A stretch of DNA of 35,098 nucleotides from Sphingomonadaceae bacterium (lineage in GTDB: Bacteria > Pseudomonadota > Alphaproteobacteria > Sphingomonadales > Sphingomonadaceae), in contig CANJBY010000019.1 of assembly GCA_947472735.1 (NCBI GenBank), positions 1 through 35,098 on the forward strand, read 5' to 3'. The notes under the pieces are model-generated. The model had not been told where the DNA came from and made no database searches. It saw only the letters and a list, made by a program, of their open reading frames with translations. The translations under genes were made by a program, and so were the position numbers. Shown in pieces: positions 18,057-28,200 of this stretch; the first letter of the stretch is position 1; every line of letters begins with the position of its first letter.

Positions 18057-18362
18057 TCAGATACCGCTGGTGACGTCGATCGACTGGCCTTCAGCCAGGC
18101 GAACAACCGCCTTCTTCACGTCGGAGCGGCGATAGGGCTTGCCCTTCCACCGCTTGGTCTTGCCCTTCTGGGTCAAGGTGTTCACGCTGACCACCTTGAC
18201 ATCGAAGAGCGCCTCGACCGCCGCCTTGATCTGCGGCTTGGTCGCGCTTTCGGCGACCTTGAACACTACCGCATTGGCTTCGCTCAGCAGCGTCGCCTTC
18301 TCGGTGATGTGGGGAGCGACAATCACGTCATAGTGACGCGTGTCGATTGCTGCCTTAGCCAT
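18057..18362 (-). CDS. rplW: 50S ribosomal protein L23
   Basis: A 101-residue L23 with [40 protein letters not shown] and the C-terminal basic strand. L23 is the docking site for trigger factor and SRP at the tunnel exit. The start overlaps the rplD stop by 8 bases (ATGGCTAA). Confidence 0.98.
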   Translation of the reverse strand: MAKAAIDTRHYDVIVAPHITEKATLLSEANAVVFKVAESATKPQIKAAVEALFDVKVVSVNTLTQKGKTKRWKGKPYRRSDVKKAVVRLAEGQSIDVTSGI

Positions 18363-18981
18363 TGAAACGCGCCTCCAGCTTTTCGACCGCGGCGCGCGTC
18401 AGCACCAGCGTGTCATGCTTCAGGATGTCGTAGACATTGGCGCCGATAGCGGGGAGCACGTTGACCCCGACGATGTTGGCAGAAGCGCGGGCAAAACCCT
18501 CGTTCACAGCTTCACCGTCGATCACCAGCACCTTCTTGCCCCAGTTCGCCTTCGCGAGCTGTTCGGCAACGGCCTTGGTCTTGGCGTCCGTGAGGTCGAG
18601 GTTGTCGACCACCACCAGGCCACCCTTGGCTTTCGCCGAAAGCGCCATCCTGAGCCCGAGCGCCCGGACCTTCTTGTTCAGCGAAACGTCGAACTCACGG
18701 CGACGCGCGCCGTGGGCCTTGCCGCCGCCGATGAAGATCGGTGCAGCGCGATCGCCGTGACGAGCCGTACCGCCGCCCTTCTGGTTGCCGAACTTCTTGC
18801 CGGTGCGCGCAACTTCCGAACGCTCGCGAGTGGCGCGGGCGATGCCGCGGCGATTCTCGAGCTGCCAGGTTACAACGCGGTGAAGAATGTCGGCACGCGG
18901 CTCAATGCCGAATACCGCATCGTCGAGTTCGATGTCGCCCTTGCCGGCGGTGCCATCGAGGTTGGAAAGCTTGACCTTCAC
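18355..18981 (-). CDS. rplD: 50S ribosomal protein L4
   Basis: A 208-residue L4 with the tunnel loop [15 protein letters not shown] sequence ([20 protein letters not shown]) and [20 protein letters not shown]. In E. coli L4 also represses its own operon by binding the S10 leader. Here the hairpin-rich rpsJ-rplC spacer two genes upstream is an obvious place to look for a similar control site. Confidence 0.98.
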   Translation of the reverse strand: MKVKLSNLDGTAGKGDIELDDAVFGIEPRADILHRVVTWQLENRRGIARATRERSEVARTGKKFGNQKGGGTARHGDRAAPIFIGGGKAHGARRREFDVSLNKKVRALGLRMALSAKAKGGLVVVDNLDLTDAKTKAVAEQLAKANWGKKVLVIDGEAVNEGFARASANIVGVNVLPAIGANVYDILKHDTLVLTRAAVEKLEARFNG

Positions 18982-18984
18982 GAC

Positions 18985-19743
18985 TTAGCCCTCCTGACCT
19001 TCGGTCGCTTCGACAGCCGGCGCTTCATCAGCGGGCGTGTCGGCAGCAGCCGGGGCGTTGTTGTTGGCCGCGCTCTTCAGCCCGGCGGGATAGGGAGCCT
19101 CGGCATGACGGGCAACCTTGACGGAGTCCTTGACGGTCAGCCAGGCGTTCTTCGATCCGGGTACCGAACCCTTGACGAAGATCAGGCCGCGTTCGTCATC
19201 GACCCGAACCACTTCGAGGTTCTGCTGGGTGCGTTGGCGATCGCCCATGTGGCCGGCCATCTTCTTGTTCTTGAAGACGCGGCCGGGATCCTGGCGGTTA
19301 CCGGTCGAACCATGAGCACGGTGGCTGATCGACACGCCGTGCGTGGCGCGCATGCCTCCGAAGCCCCAGCGCTTCATCGCGCCCTGGAAGCCCTTGCCCT
19401 GCGTGTGGCCCGAGATGTCCACCAGCTGGCCGGGAACGAAGTGCGAGGCAGCGATCGTCGCGCCGACTTCGAGCGTGGCATCGTCAGCAACGCGGAATTC
19501 TTCAACGCGCGCCTTGAACGACACTTCAGCCTTGGCGAAATGCTCGCGCTGCGGCTTGGCGACGTTCTTCTGCTTGGCAGCGCCGGCGCCCAACTGGACG
19601 GCGACATAGCCATCGCGATCCGTCGTGCGGACCGAGACGACCTGGCAATCTTCCAGTGACAGGACAGTCACCGGAACGTGCCGGCCGTCCTCCTGGAACA
19701 GGCGGGTCATGCCCACCTTCTTCGCGATCACGCCTGTGCGCAT
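18985..19743 (-). CDS. rplC: 50S ribosomal protein L3 with acidic tail
   Basis: A 252-residue L3 starting [24 protein letters not shown] lies 8 bases before this ATG. Conserved blocks are [20 protein letters not shown] and [20 protein letters not shown], which contains the Gln methylated by PrmB in E. coli. The last ~30 residues are an Ala/Pro/Glu-rich tail ([20 protein letters not shown]) not found in short L3 proteins. The gene follows the structured spacer at 19744-19961. Confidence 0.97.
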   Translation of the reverse strand: MRTGVIAKKVGMTRLFQEDGRHVPVTVLSLEDCQVVSVRTTDRDGYVAVQLGAGAAKQKNVAKPQREHFAKAEVSFKARVEEFRVADDATLEVGATIAASHFVPGQLVDISGHTQGKGFQGAMKRWGFGGMRATHGVSISHRAHGSTGNRQDPGRVFKNKKMAGHMGDRQRTQQNLEVVRVDDERGLIFVKGSVPGSKNAWLTVKDSVKVARHAEAPYPAGLKSAANNNAPAAADTPADEAPAVEATEGQEG

Positions 19744-19961
19744 GATCCATACTCCATACAGAGGCCTGTGAGGACCATCCCCACAGGCATGCTCAGCCCA
19801 AGATCGATACGAGCCCCGTCCGGGCTGAATGCCTCCCGGTGACGAGAGGCGAGACGGGGGACGCATGCCCGGGGCAAGCCCCGGAGGTATCCCTGTGTCC
19901 GCGCAGGTTGCCCTGCGTAACGGCCGAAGCCGATGGGTTTGAGCCTTTCGGCTCAGCCGGC
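19744..19961 (-). promoter_or_regulatory. Hairpin-rich structured spacer between rpsJ and rplC (candidate regulatory RNA)
   Basis: This 218-base spacer is much longer than its neighbours and carries six inverted repeats, listed in mRNA order. H1 (19955-19940) is UGAGCC-GAAA-GGCUCA. H2 (19932-19921) is CGGC-UUCG-GCCG. H3 (19917-19902) is CGCAGG-GCAA-CCUGCG. H4 (19884-19869) is CCGGGG-CUUG-CCCCGG. H5 has an outer CCCCGUC/GACGGGG stem (19859-19853 with 19820-19814) enclosing GCCUC/GAGGC. H6 (19788-19764) is GCCUGUG/CACAGGC with an inner GGA/UCC. Four loops are textbook stable tetraloops (two GNRA, UUCG, CUUG). None is followed by a U-run, so intrinsic termination is unlikely. H6 ends shortly before the rplC ribosome binding site. 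A cis-regulatory RNA, perhaps an L4- or L3-binding leader, is inferred. Confidence 0.65.
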
Positions 19962-20273
19962 TTACGCCAGCTTGATCTCGACGTTCACGCCGGCAGCCAG
20001 ATCGAGCTTCATCAGCGCGTCGACCGTGGCGGCGTTGGGCTGCACGATATCGAGCAACCGCTTGTAGGTACGGACCTCGAACTGCTCACGCGACTTCTTG
20101 TCGATGTGCGGTCCGCGGTTAACCGTGAACTTCTCGATCCGGGTCGGAAGAGGAATGGGGCCCCGGATCAGCGCGCCGGTACGACGCGCGGTGTCCGCAA
20201 TTTCGCCAGTCGCCTGATCCAGCACGCGGTGATCGAATGCCTTGAGGCGGATGCGAATATTCTGAGCTTCCAT
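19962..20273 (-). CDS. rpsJ: 30S ribosomal protein S10
   Basis: A 103-residue S10: [40 protein letters not shown] and [20 protein letters not shown]. The ATG at 20273 is preferred over a GTG two codons earlier, matching the family start. S10 (NusE) also takes part in transcription antitermination. It is flanked by hairpin-bearing spacers on both sides. Confidence 0.98.
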   Translation of the reverse strand: MEAQNIRIRLKAFDHRVLDQATGEIADTARRTGALIRGPIPLPTRIEKFTVNRGPHIDKKSREQFEVRTYKRLLDIVQPNAATVDALMKLDLAAGVNVEIKLA

Positions 20274-20404
20274 GTCCACTACCGATGAGAAAGAGCAAAA
20301 ACAAAATCGACCGACCCGCCCTCTCCCGCTTTGTGAAAGAGCGGAGCGATCGTTGAAACCGGCCGCCGGAGAGAGCGAATCTCTCCGGCGGAGCGCGGCC
20401 TATA
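20274..20404 (-). other. tuf-rpsJ spacer
   Basis: The spacer has a 12-bp perfect hairpin just after tuf (see 20363-20391), then CCGC-TC-TTT-CAC-AAA-GCGG, a second bulged stem, then a T-rich stretch (TTTTGTTTTTG) about 30-40 bases before rpsJ. I see no confident promoter. Confidence 0.4.
20363..20391 (-). promoter_or_regulatory. 12-bp perfect hairpin after tuf
   Basis: CCGCCGGAGAGA-5 bases-TCTCTCCGGCGG, loop UUCGC on the mRNA, begins 13 bases after the tuf stop. Downstream there is CCGGTTTC rather than a U-run. It may set the 3' end of a stable tuf mRNA segment or act as a partial, Rho-assisted stop between the str and S10 parts. Confidence 0.65.
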
Positions 20405-21595
<1,191 letters not shown>

Positions 21596-21686
21596 TGTCT
21601 CAAACCTTCTGTTCGATTGTATAGAATCTGCGGGGTTTGGACGGCGCCCGCTGAATCAGGCGCCGCCCCTAGTATCATCTTGCCGC

Positions 21687-23759
<2,073 letters not shown>

Positions 23760-23774
23760 GATGTTAGTGTCCTT

Positions 23775-24245
23775 CTACCAGCGATAGTGGCTGAACGCGC
23801 GGTTGGCGTCGGCCATGCGGTGAGTGTCTTCACGCTTCTTGACCGCGTTGCCGCGGTTGTTGGCAGCGTCGAGCAGTTCGGCCGAAAGACGCGCGCTCAT
23901 CGTGGTTTCGCTGCGGTTGCGCGCAGCCGTGATAAGCCAGCGGATCGCCAGCGCCTGAGCGCGTTCGGGACGCACTTCCACCGGCACCTGATACGTCGCA
24001 CCACCAACGCGGCGGCTGCGCACTTCGATCTGCGGCTTCACATTGTTCAGCGCATCGTGGAACAGCTGGATCGGATCGCTCTTGGCGCGCGTTTCCATGG
24101 TTTCCATCGCACCGTAAACGATGCTTTCCGCAACCGACTTCTTGCCGTCCATCATGAGGTTGTTCATGAACTTGGACAGGATCTGATCCTTGAACTTGGG
24201 ATCAGGCAGGATTTCCCGCTTCTCGGGACGACGACGACGTGACAT
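23775..24245 (-). CDS. rpsG: 30S ribosomal protein S7
   Basis: A 156-residue S7: [40 protein letters not shown] and [20 protein letters not shown], ending FSHYRW. S7 nucleates assembly of the 30S head and, in E. coli, represses the str operon. It follows rpsL after 67 bases. Confidence 0.98.
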   Translation of the reverse strand: MSRRRRPEKREILPDPKFKDQILSKFMNNLMMDGKKSVAESIVYGAMETMETRAKSDPIQLFHDALNNVKPQIEVRSRRVGGATYQVPVEVRPERAQALAIRWLITAARNRSETTMSARLSAELLDAANNRGNAVKKREDTHRMADANRAFSHYRW

Positions 24246-24312
24246 CGCATGAATTCCTTATCTTGGGCCGCGCGAGGCAATCGCGCCGGCCACTGAAAAC
24301 CAGCCTGAGGGC

Positions 24313-24684
24313 TTACTTCGGACGCTTGGCGCCGTACTTCGAGCGGCTCTGCTTGCGATCCTTGACGCCCTGGGTATCCAGCACGCCGCGCAGCACGTGA
24401 TAGCGCACGCCCGGAAGGTCGCGCACACGGCCGCCGCGGATCAGCACAACCGAGTGCTCCTGCAGATTGTGGCCTTCACCCGGGATGTAGGAGATGACCT
24501 CGCGCTGGTTGGTCAGGCGGATCTTCGCGACCTTGCGCAGCGCCGAGTTCGGCTTCTTCGGGGTGGTCGTGTAGACGCGGGTGCAGACGCCGCGCTTCTG
24601 CGGGTTCTGCTCCATCGCCGGGACCTTGGACTTGGCCTTCTGCGGCTCGCGACCCTTGCGGATCAGCTGATTGATAGTGGGCAT
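24313..24684 (-). CDS. rpsL: 30S ribosomal protein S12 (Arg88 variant)
   Basis: A 123-residue S12: [40 protein letters not shown] and [20 protein letters not shown]. Numbering matches E. coli around the decoding loops: Lys43 is kept, but residue 88 is Arg (codon CGC at 24421-24423) where E. coli has Lys. Asp89, the RimO methylthiolation site, is kept. S12 controls decoding accuracy. It is the first gene of the cluster, and its ribosome binding site lies in a hairpin. Confidence 0.98.
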   Translation of the reverse strand: MPTINQLIRKGREPQKAKSKVPAMEQNPQKRGVCTRVYTTTPKKPNSALRKVAKIRLTNQREVISYIPGEGHNLQEHSVVLIRGGRVRDLPGVRYHVLRGVLDTQGVKDRKQSRSKYGAKRPK

Positions 24685-24691
24685 TTAAAGA

Positions 24692-24728
24692 CTTCACCTT
24701 GCTAAGGGCCTGTGCGGCGCAGGTGAAG
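24692..24728 (-). promoter_or_regulatory. Hairpin that would sequester the rpsL ribosome binding site
   Basis: On the mRNA CTTCACCT (24728-24721) can pair perfectly with AGGTGAAG (24699-24692) across a 21-base loop. The second arm holds the AAGGTG that should act as Shine-Dalgarno sequence, about 11 bases before the rpsL ATG. Confidence 0.5.
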
Positions 24729-24911
24729 GGAAGCCGAATCGCGCAAGCGACGCTGTCGAGGCCATGCCCCGCCGGTCACAAACGCGAGCCGAAAACACTC
24801 CACCCGGCTGAAAAGACCGGGTTACTTTGACGGTTTACCTGTGAAAGCAGGCGCCCCGGCAATGTTCAGCTCTATCCGGGGCGTCGTTGAACTTGGCCCT
24901 GGAAGAGCGCG

Positions 24912-24940
24912 CCTTTAGGGGGAATGTTGAACTTGGTCAA
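24912..24940 (-). promoter_or_regulatory. Candidate promoter of the str/S10/spc cluster
   Basis: Minus strand: TTGACC (24940-24935), 17 bases, TAAAGG (24917-24912). The -35 box is good, the -10 only fair. The -35 lies within the dyad CTTGG-TCAA-CCAAG (24932-24945). Confidence 0.4.
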
Positions 24941-25035
24941 CCAAGGATGGGCGACGTTGGCTGGCGCCTACAAAGCCGACGCTGGCGATATCTGGCACAC
25001 CCGCACGGTGGCCCGTAGCACAATGTCGTGCCCGC

Positions 25036-25410
25036 TCAACGACCGGGCAAGTTTGCAAGGGCGATGCCGGCCAGATTCTGTGCCCGTTTGATGTAGCGAA
25101 TGTTCGAGCGATCGCGAAGAGGGAGTAGATCGTCCAGGACCCTCAGATGCGCGATCGCCGAGCGTCGGCATTTCACCGCACCGGTGGCCGGGCCAATCAC
25201 TGCGAGCGCGTCTCCGAGAATGACGAAATCGGAAATTGCCAGCCCCCGGATCAGCCGGGCTGCCTCGATCAAGGCCAGCCATTCCGCGTCCTGGCTGGTG
25301 CCAAAGCCCGCATCCAGCCGGACATGTGCCTGCCCGCGAATGACCACGGCCAGCTCCATTCGGCCTGGATTGGGCCGGCAGCCGCCATCGAAGTAGACCT
25401 TGATCCGCAT
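25036..25410 (-). CDS. RNase H-fold protein, last catalytic Asp apparently missing
   Basis: A 124-residue protein from the ATG at 25410 (AGGGA just upstream); an ATG at 25422 is possible. It reads as a type-I RNase H domain: MRIKVYFDGGCRPNPGRMEL with Asp8 on strand 1, DAEWLALIEAARLIRGLAIS with Glu43 on helix A, and VILGDALAVI with Asp67. In the last motif the family expects N-x-A-D-x-L-A; here it is QNLAGIALANLPGR, with Gly115 in place of Asp. It may cleave RNA in RNA-DNA hybrids weakly, or be a binding-only relative. It is divergent from the rluE-like gene, 63 bases apart. Confidence 0.75.
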   Translation of the reverse strand: MRIKVYFDGGCRPNPGRMELAVVIRGQAHVRLDAGFGTSQDAEWLALIEAARLIRGLAISDFVILGDALAVIGPATGAVKCRRSAIAHLRVLDDLLPLRDRSNIRYIKRAQNLAGIALANLPGR

Positions 25411-25473
25411 CGTTCCCTGCATTCTTGCGCCGTTGCGCTGGCCAGACCGGCAGTCCGGTGGCACGAAGCGGGA

Positions 25474-26025
25474 ATGCCGCGACTGATCCTGCTCAACAAG
25501 CCCTTTGGCGTGCTCTGCCAATTTACCGATGATGGCAACGCGTCATCCGCGCGGCCGACGCTTTCCGGACTGATCCCGGTGCCGAACGTCTATCCGGCCG
25601 GGCGGCTTGACCGCGACAGCGAGGGCTTGTTGCTGTTGACCGACGATGGCCGGCTGCAGGCGCGCATTGCCGACCCGCGCTTCAAGACGCCCAAGACCTA
25701 CCTTGTCCAGGTGGAGGGCGAACCCGACGAAGCCAGCTTGGACAAGCTGCGGCGCGGACTGCTCCTGAACGACGGGCCAACCCGCCCTGCCGAAGTCAGG
25801 CGGATCGACGCGCCCTCCCTCTGGCCGCGTGACCCTCCGGTCCGCTACCGCAAGAATGTCCCCGATTGCTGGCTCGAACTGACGATCCGGGAAGGGCGCA
25901 ACCGCCAGGTGCGCCGGATGACCGCTGCGATTGGCCATCCGACCTTGCGCCTCGTGCGGTGGCGCATCGGGGATTGGTCGATCGAGGGTCTGAGCAGCGG
26001 CGAATGGCGCGAAATCCAGGTCTGA
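25474..26025 (+). CDS. rluE: 23S rRNA pseudouridine synthase, RluE type
   Basis: A 183-residue RsuA/RluB/RluE/RluF family enzyme without an S4 domain, as in RluE. It begins MPRLILLNKPFGVLCQFTDD; the catalytic Asp46 is in GRLDRDSEGLLLLTDDG, and EGRNRQVRRM is at 140-149. E. coli RluE makes pseudouridine 2457 in 23S rRNA. The ATG at 25474 fits the family start; the frame open before it is antisense to the RNase H-fold gene. Confidence 0.9.
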   Translation: MPRLILLNKPFGVLCQFTDDGNASSARPTLSGLIPVPNVYPAGRLDRDSEGLLLLTDDGRLQARIADPRFKTPKTYLVQVEGEPDEASLDKLRRGLLLNDGPTRPAEVRRIDAPSLWPRDPPVRYRKNVPDCWLELTIREGRNRQVRRMTAAIGHPTLRLVRWRIGDWSIEGLSSGEWREIQV

Positions 26026-26033
26026 CGCCGCGG

Positions 26034-27185
26034 TCAGTCTTCGTCGTCGAAAGCCACGCTGCCCTGGTTGCAAAGGGCGAGTAGCAGCGCCGCGCAATCG
26101 CCGTTCTCCGCCAGTTCCTGTGGCAGGCACGGGTTGTCCATCGCGCAAAGATCCTGCGCGAACCGGGCCGCAGTTCCCGGACAGTCGAAACACTGGCCAT
26201 CCACGAACAACAGGATTTCGCCCGTTTCCGCCCGGGTGAAGGCAAAGCGACTGGCGGGATTGCGGGCTATCGGAATTCCCGCAGCGGCCATGGCCAGCAC
26301 TTCGTCAAGCGTGAGGGGGTGCGGCAGGGCCCAGTCGATCTCGGGATACTTGGGAGCGGTGTTGTACTGCCCGAACCAGCGGGCGAAGCCCTCGGGGTCG
26401 CAAAGCTTGTCCAGTGCCAGGCGCTGCAATTCGGCGAGGGCGGCGGCGGTTATCTCGCCGGGGTTAGACTGGACGGCGAGGCCGGGGTCGCCATAACGGA
26501 TATCGTCTGCCTGCGAATCCAGGACGTGGTCACACCACCGGGAGATCAGTTCGCTGCGGGAAGGCGCGCGAAAGCCGATGGAATAGGTCATGCACCCATC
26601 GCCGACGGCCACGCCGTTATGCGCAAGACCGGGAGGAAGGTAGAGGATATCGCCCGCCTCCAGAATCCATTCCTGGCTCGCCTCGAACTGCGCAAGCAAG
26701 CGCAGATCCTCGTGCGGCAGCAGGGGCGTTGCTTCATCGCACTCGGTGCCGATCTGCCAAAGCCGCCGGCCGGCTCCCTGCACAAGGAACACGTCGTACT
26801 GGTCGAAGTGGGCGCCAACGCCGCCAGCATCATTGGCACAGCTGACCATCACGTCGTCGATGCGCCAACTGGGGATGAAGCGAAACGACTCCAACAGCGC
26901 GGCAACATCGGGGCAGTGCTGATCGACGGCCTGGACCAGCAGGGTCCATGGCGTGGCGCCCAGCGCCTGAAACCGGTCTTCCCGGAAAGGCCCATGCTCC
27001 AGGCTCAATCCGGCGGGCCCCTGCACGACCAGCCGGGATTCGACACCCTCTTCAAGCGCAAGCCCCGCCAGATCGTCCGGCTCAAGCGGATTGATCCATT
27101 CCCGCCACGGACTGCGGATCAGTAGCGGCTCTTTCTGCCAGTGATCGAGCAGGAACCTGGCCGGATCGAAGTCATTAAACTGCAT
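26034..27185 (-). CDS. roxA: JmjC-domain ribosomal oxygenase (L16 arginine hydroxylase, RoxA/YcfD type)
   Basis: A 383-residue Fe(II)/2-oxoglutarate oxygenase. It opens FDPARFLLDHWQKEPLLIRS, as YcfD does. The metal ligands are His126 and Asp128 in VGAHFDQYDVFLVQGAGRRL and His189 in ILYLPPGLAHNG. The C-terminal half has the winged-helix part of ribosomal oxygenases. E. coli YcfD hydroxylates Arg81 of L16; the matching Arg82 is kept in the rplP product of this window. GAGG lies 4 bases before the ATG. It is convergent with rluE, 8 bases apart. Confidence 0.9.
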   Translation of the reverse strand: MQFNDFDPARFLLDHWQKEPLLIRSPWREWINPLEPDDLAGLALEEGVESRLVVQGPAGLSLEHGPFREDRFQALGATPWTLLVQAVDQHCPDVAALLESFRFIPSWRIDDVMVSCANDAGGVGAHFDQYDVFLVQGAGRRLWQIGTECDEATPLLPHEDLRLLAQFEASQEWILEAGDILYLPPGLAHNGVAVGDGCMTYSIGFRAPSRSELISRWCDHVLDSQADDIRYGDPGLAVQSNPGEITAAALAELQRLALDKLCDPEGFARWFGQYNTAPKYPEIDWALPHPLTLDEVLAMAAAGIPIARNPASRFAFTRAETGEILLFVDGQCFDCPGTAARFAQDLCAMDNPCLPQELAENGDCAALLLALCNQGSVAFDDED

Positions 27186-27515
27186 GTAGCCTCGGAAATG
27201 TTCGGATACTCCTTGCTCGAAGCCAAGGATTTTTCATTCTCATCATCGCCGACTTGCGCCACCCTAACAAACCATTTTCCTGCCCCCCCCGGCCCTTACC
27301 GAGCACCAGCCCTTCCACTTTTGCCGATCTCCCGCCCCAGCCGGACCATCCGCTTGTCGCTAGCAACGCTTCGGCCAAGCACGGGGTCTCAGGGCCGAAA
27401 CTACGTTGCTTTGCTTAGTTATTCCTTCGGGAATGGAGGATTTTCCGGCCAGAAGCCGGTGGTTTCGGATGCATCCCCGCAACACTCCCTAGGGCGGACT
27501 TGCTAGGTATTAACC
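27186..27515. other. Divergent intergenic region between roxA and the response regulator
   Basis: No gene is seen in these 330 bases. On the plus strand there are two small hairpins in the regulator's leader: ATTCC-UUCG-GGAAT (27421-27434) and CCGGC-5-GCCGG (27445-27459). The motif GCTAGGTATT lies just before the start codon. On the minus strand TTGTTA-17-GATGAT, 60-90 bases before roxA, is a weak promoter candidate. A run of eight C occurs near 27290. Confidence 0.4.
27502..27511 (+). repeat. GCTAGGTATT site before the response regulator
   Basis: The 10-base sequence GCTAGGTATT ends 4 bases before the ATG at 27516. An identical copy lies at 28126-28135, just after the same gene and upstream of the next one. 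Operator or promoter element inferred. Confidence 0.4.
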
Positions 27516-28121
27516 ATGAGCAAAGCAGCCCACACCATCGCCCTGGTCGACGCCGATTTCCGGCGCCGCGCCGCCCTCGCCCACTGTCTTGGGGGGACCG
27601 CTCTCCACGTAGAGCCGTTCGAGACGATCGACGAACTGACGCGGCACTGGCCGTCCGGCGGAATCCTGCTGGTGCACGATCAGGGTCCGGCAATCGCCGA
27701 CCTGTTCGCCACCATGACCGTGACCGGGCGTTGGCTCCCGGTAGTCGGTTTTGCCGAGGCCGCCGATCCGCAGCACATCTCCGATGCGATGTTCGAAGGC
27801 GCGGTGGACTATATGTGCTGGCCGTTCGACGCCGAGCAGCTGGCCGAGACGGTTGCCCGTGCGGTCGATCGGGCCGAGCTGGCGGGAAGCGCCCGCCTGC
27901 GCGAGGCCATGGCCCGCAGCCGGATCGAGCGCCTTACCCGCCGCGAGCGCGAGGTGCTGGCCGGCGTGGCGGACGGTTTGTCGAATCGCCTGATCGGCCA
28001 GAAACTCGACATCAGCCCGCGTACGGTCGAGATTCACCGCGCCAATATGCTGAACAAGATGGGCGCGAGCCACACCTCCGAGGCGATTCGCATCGCCATC
28101 GAGGGAGCGCTGGTGCGCTGA
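27516..28121 (+). CDS. LuxR/FixJ-type response regulator with altered receiver domain
   Basis: A 201-residue two-domain protein. The receiver (residues ~7-120) has the acidic pair VDAD (Asp12, Asp14) and ILLVHDQGP with Asp55 in the phosphorylation position. The conserved Lys of the KPF motif is replaced by Trp (CWPF, 101-104), and the Thr/Ser switch position is unclear. The C-terminal domain is a GerE/LuxR helix-turn-helix: LTRREREVLAGVADGLSNRL and ISPRTVEIHRANMLNKMGA. It probably activates transcription; phosphorylation may be weak or absent. No histidine kinase is next to it. Confidence 0.9.
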   Translation: MSKAAHTIALVDADFRRRAALAHCLGGTALHVEPFETIDELTRHWPSGGILLVHDQGPAIADLFATMTVTGRWLPVVGFAEAADPQHISDAMFEGAVDYMCWPFDAEQLAETVARAVDRAELAGSARLREAMARSRIERLTRREREVLAGVADGLSNRLIGQKLDISPRTVEIHRANMLNKMGASHTSEAIRIAIEGALVR

Positions 28122-28125
28122 TTCC

Positions 28126-28180
28126 GCTAGGTATTTCCACCAATTTTCCCCAGCTTCCGGGTCCCCTGCATTAACCTAGA
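28126..28180 (+). promoter_or_regulatory. Second GCTAGGTATT site and inverted half-site upstream of the 28201 gene
   Basis: GCTAGGTATT at 28126-28135 repeats the site before the response regulator. TTAACCTAGA at 28171-28180 reads TCTAGGTTAA on the other strand, a related sequence in inverse orientation. They frame the likely promoter of the next gene. Binding by the neighbouring regulator is inferred, not shown. Confidence 0.35.
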
Positions 28181-28200
28181 TTGACATGCTGGCACATTGA

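Larger units (their letters stand above)
24685..25035 (-). other. Intergenic leader and promoter region upstream of rpsL
   Basis: No gene is seen in these 351 bases. From the far end towards rpsL they hold a promoter candidate (24912-24940) and two copies of GTTGAACTTGG at 24886 and 24926, exactly 40 bases apart. A hairpin ACCCGG/CCGGGT follows (24802-24822), then an 8-bp stem that includes the rpsL ribosome binding site (24692-24728). Confidence 0.5.

Noticed and set aside
19814..19884. Spacer hairpins H4 and H5 considered as intrinsic terminators
   Set aside because: Neither is followed by a U-run on the transcript, and essential co-directional genes continue downstream.
27141..27506. Plus-strand frame of 121 codons in the roxA-regulator gap
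   Set aside because: It begins inside roxA, is Pro/Ser-rich with no pattern, and covers a C8 run and leader hairpins.
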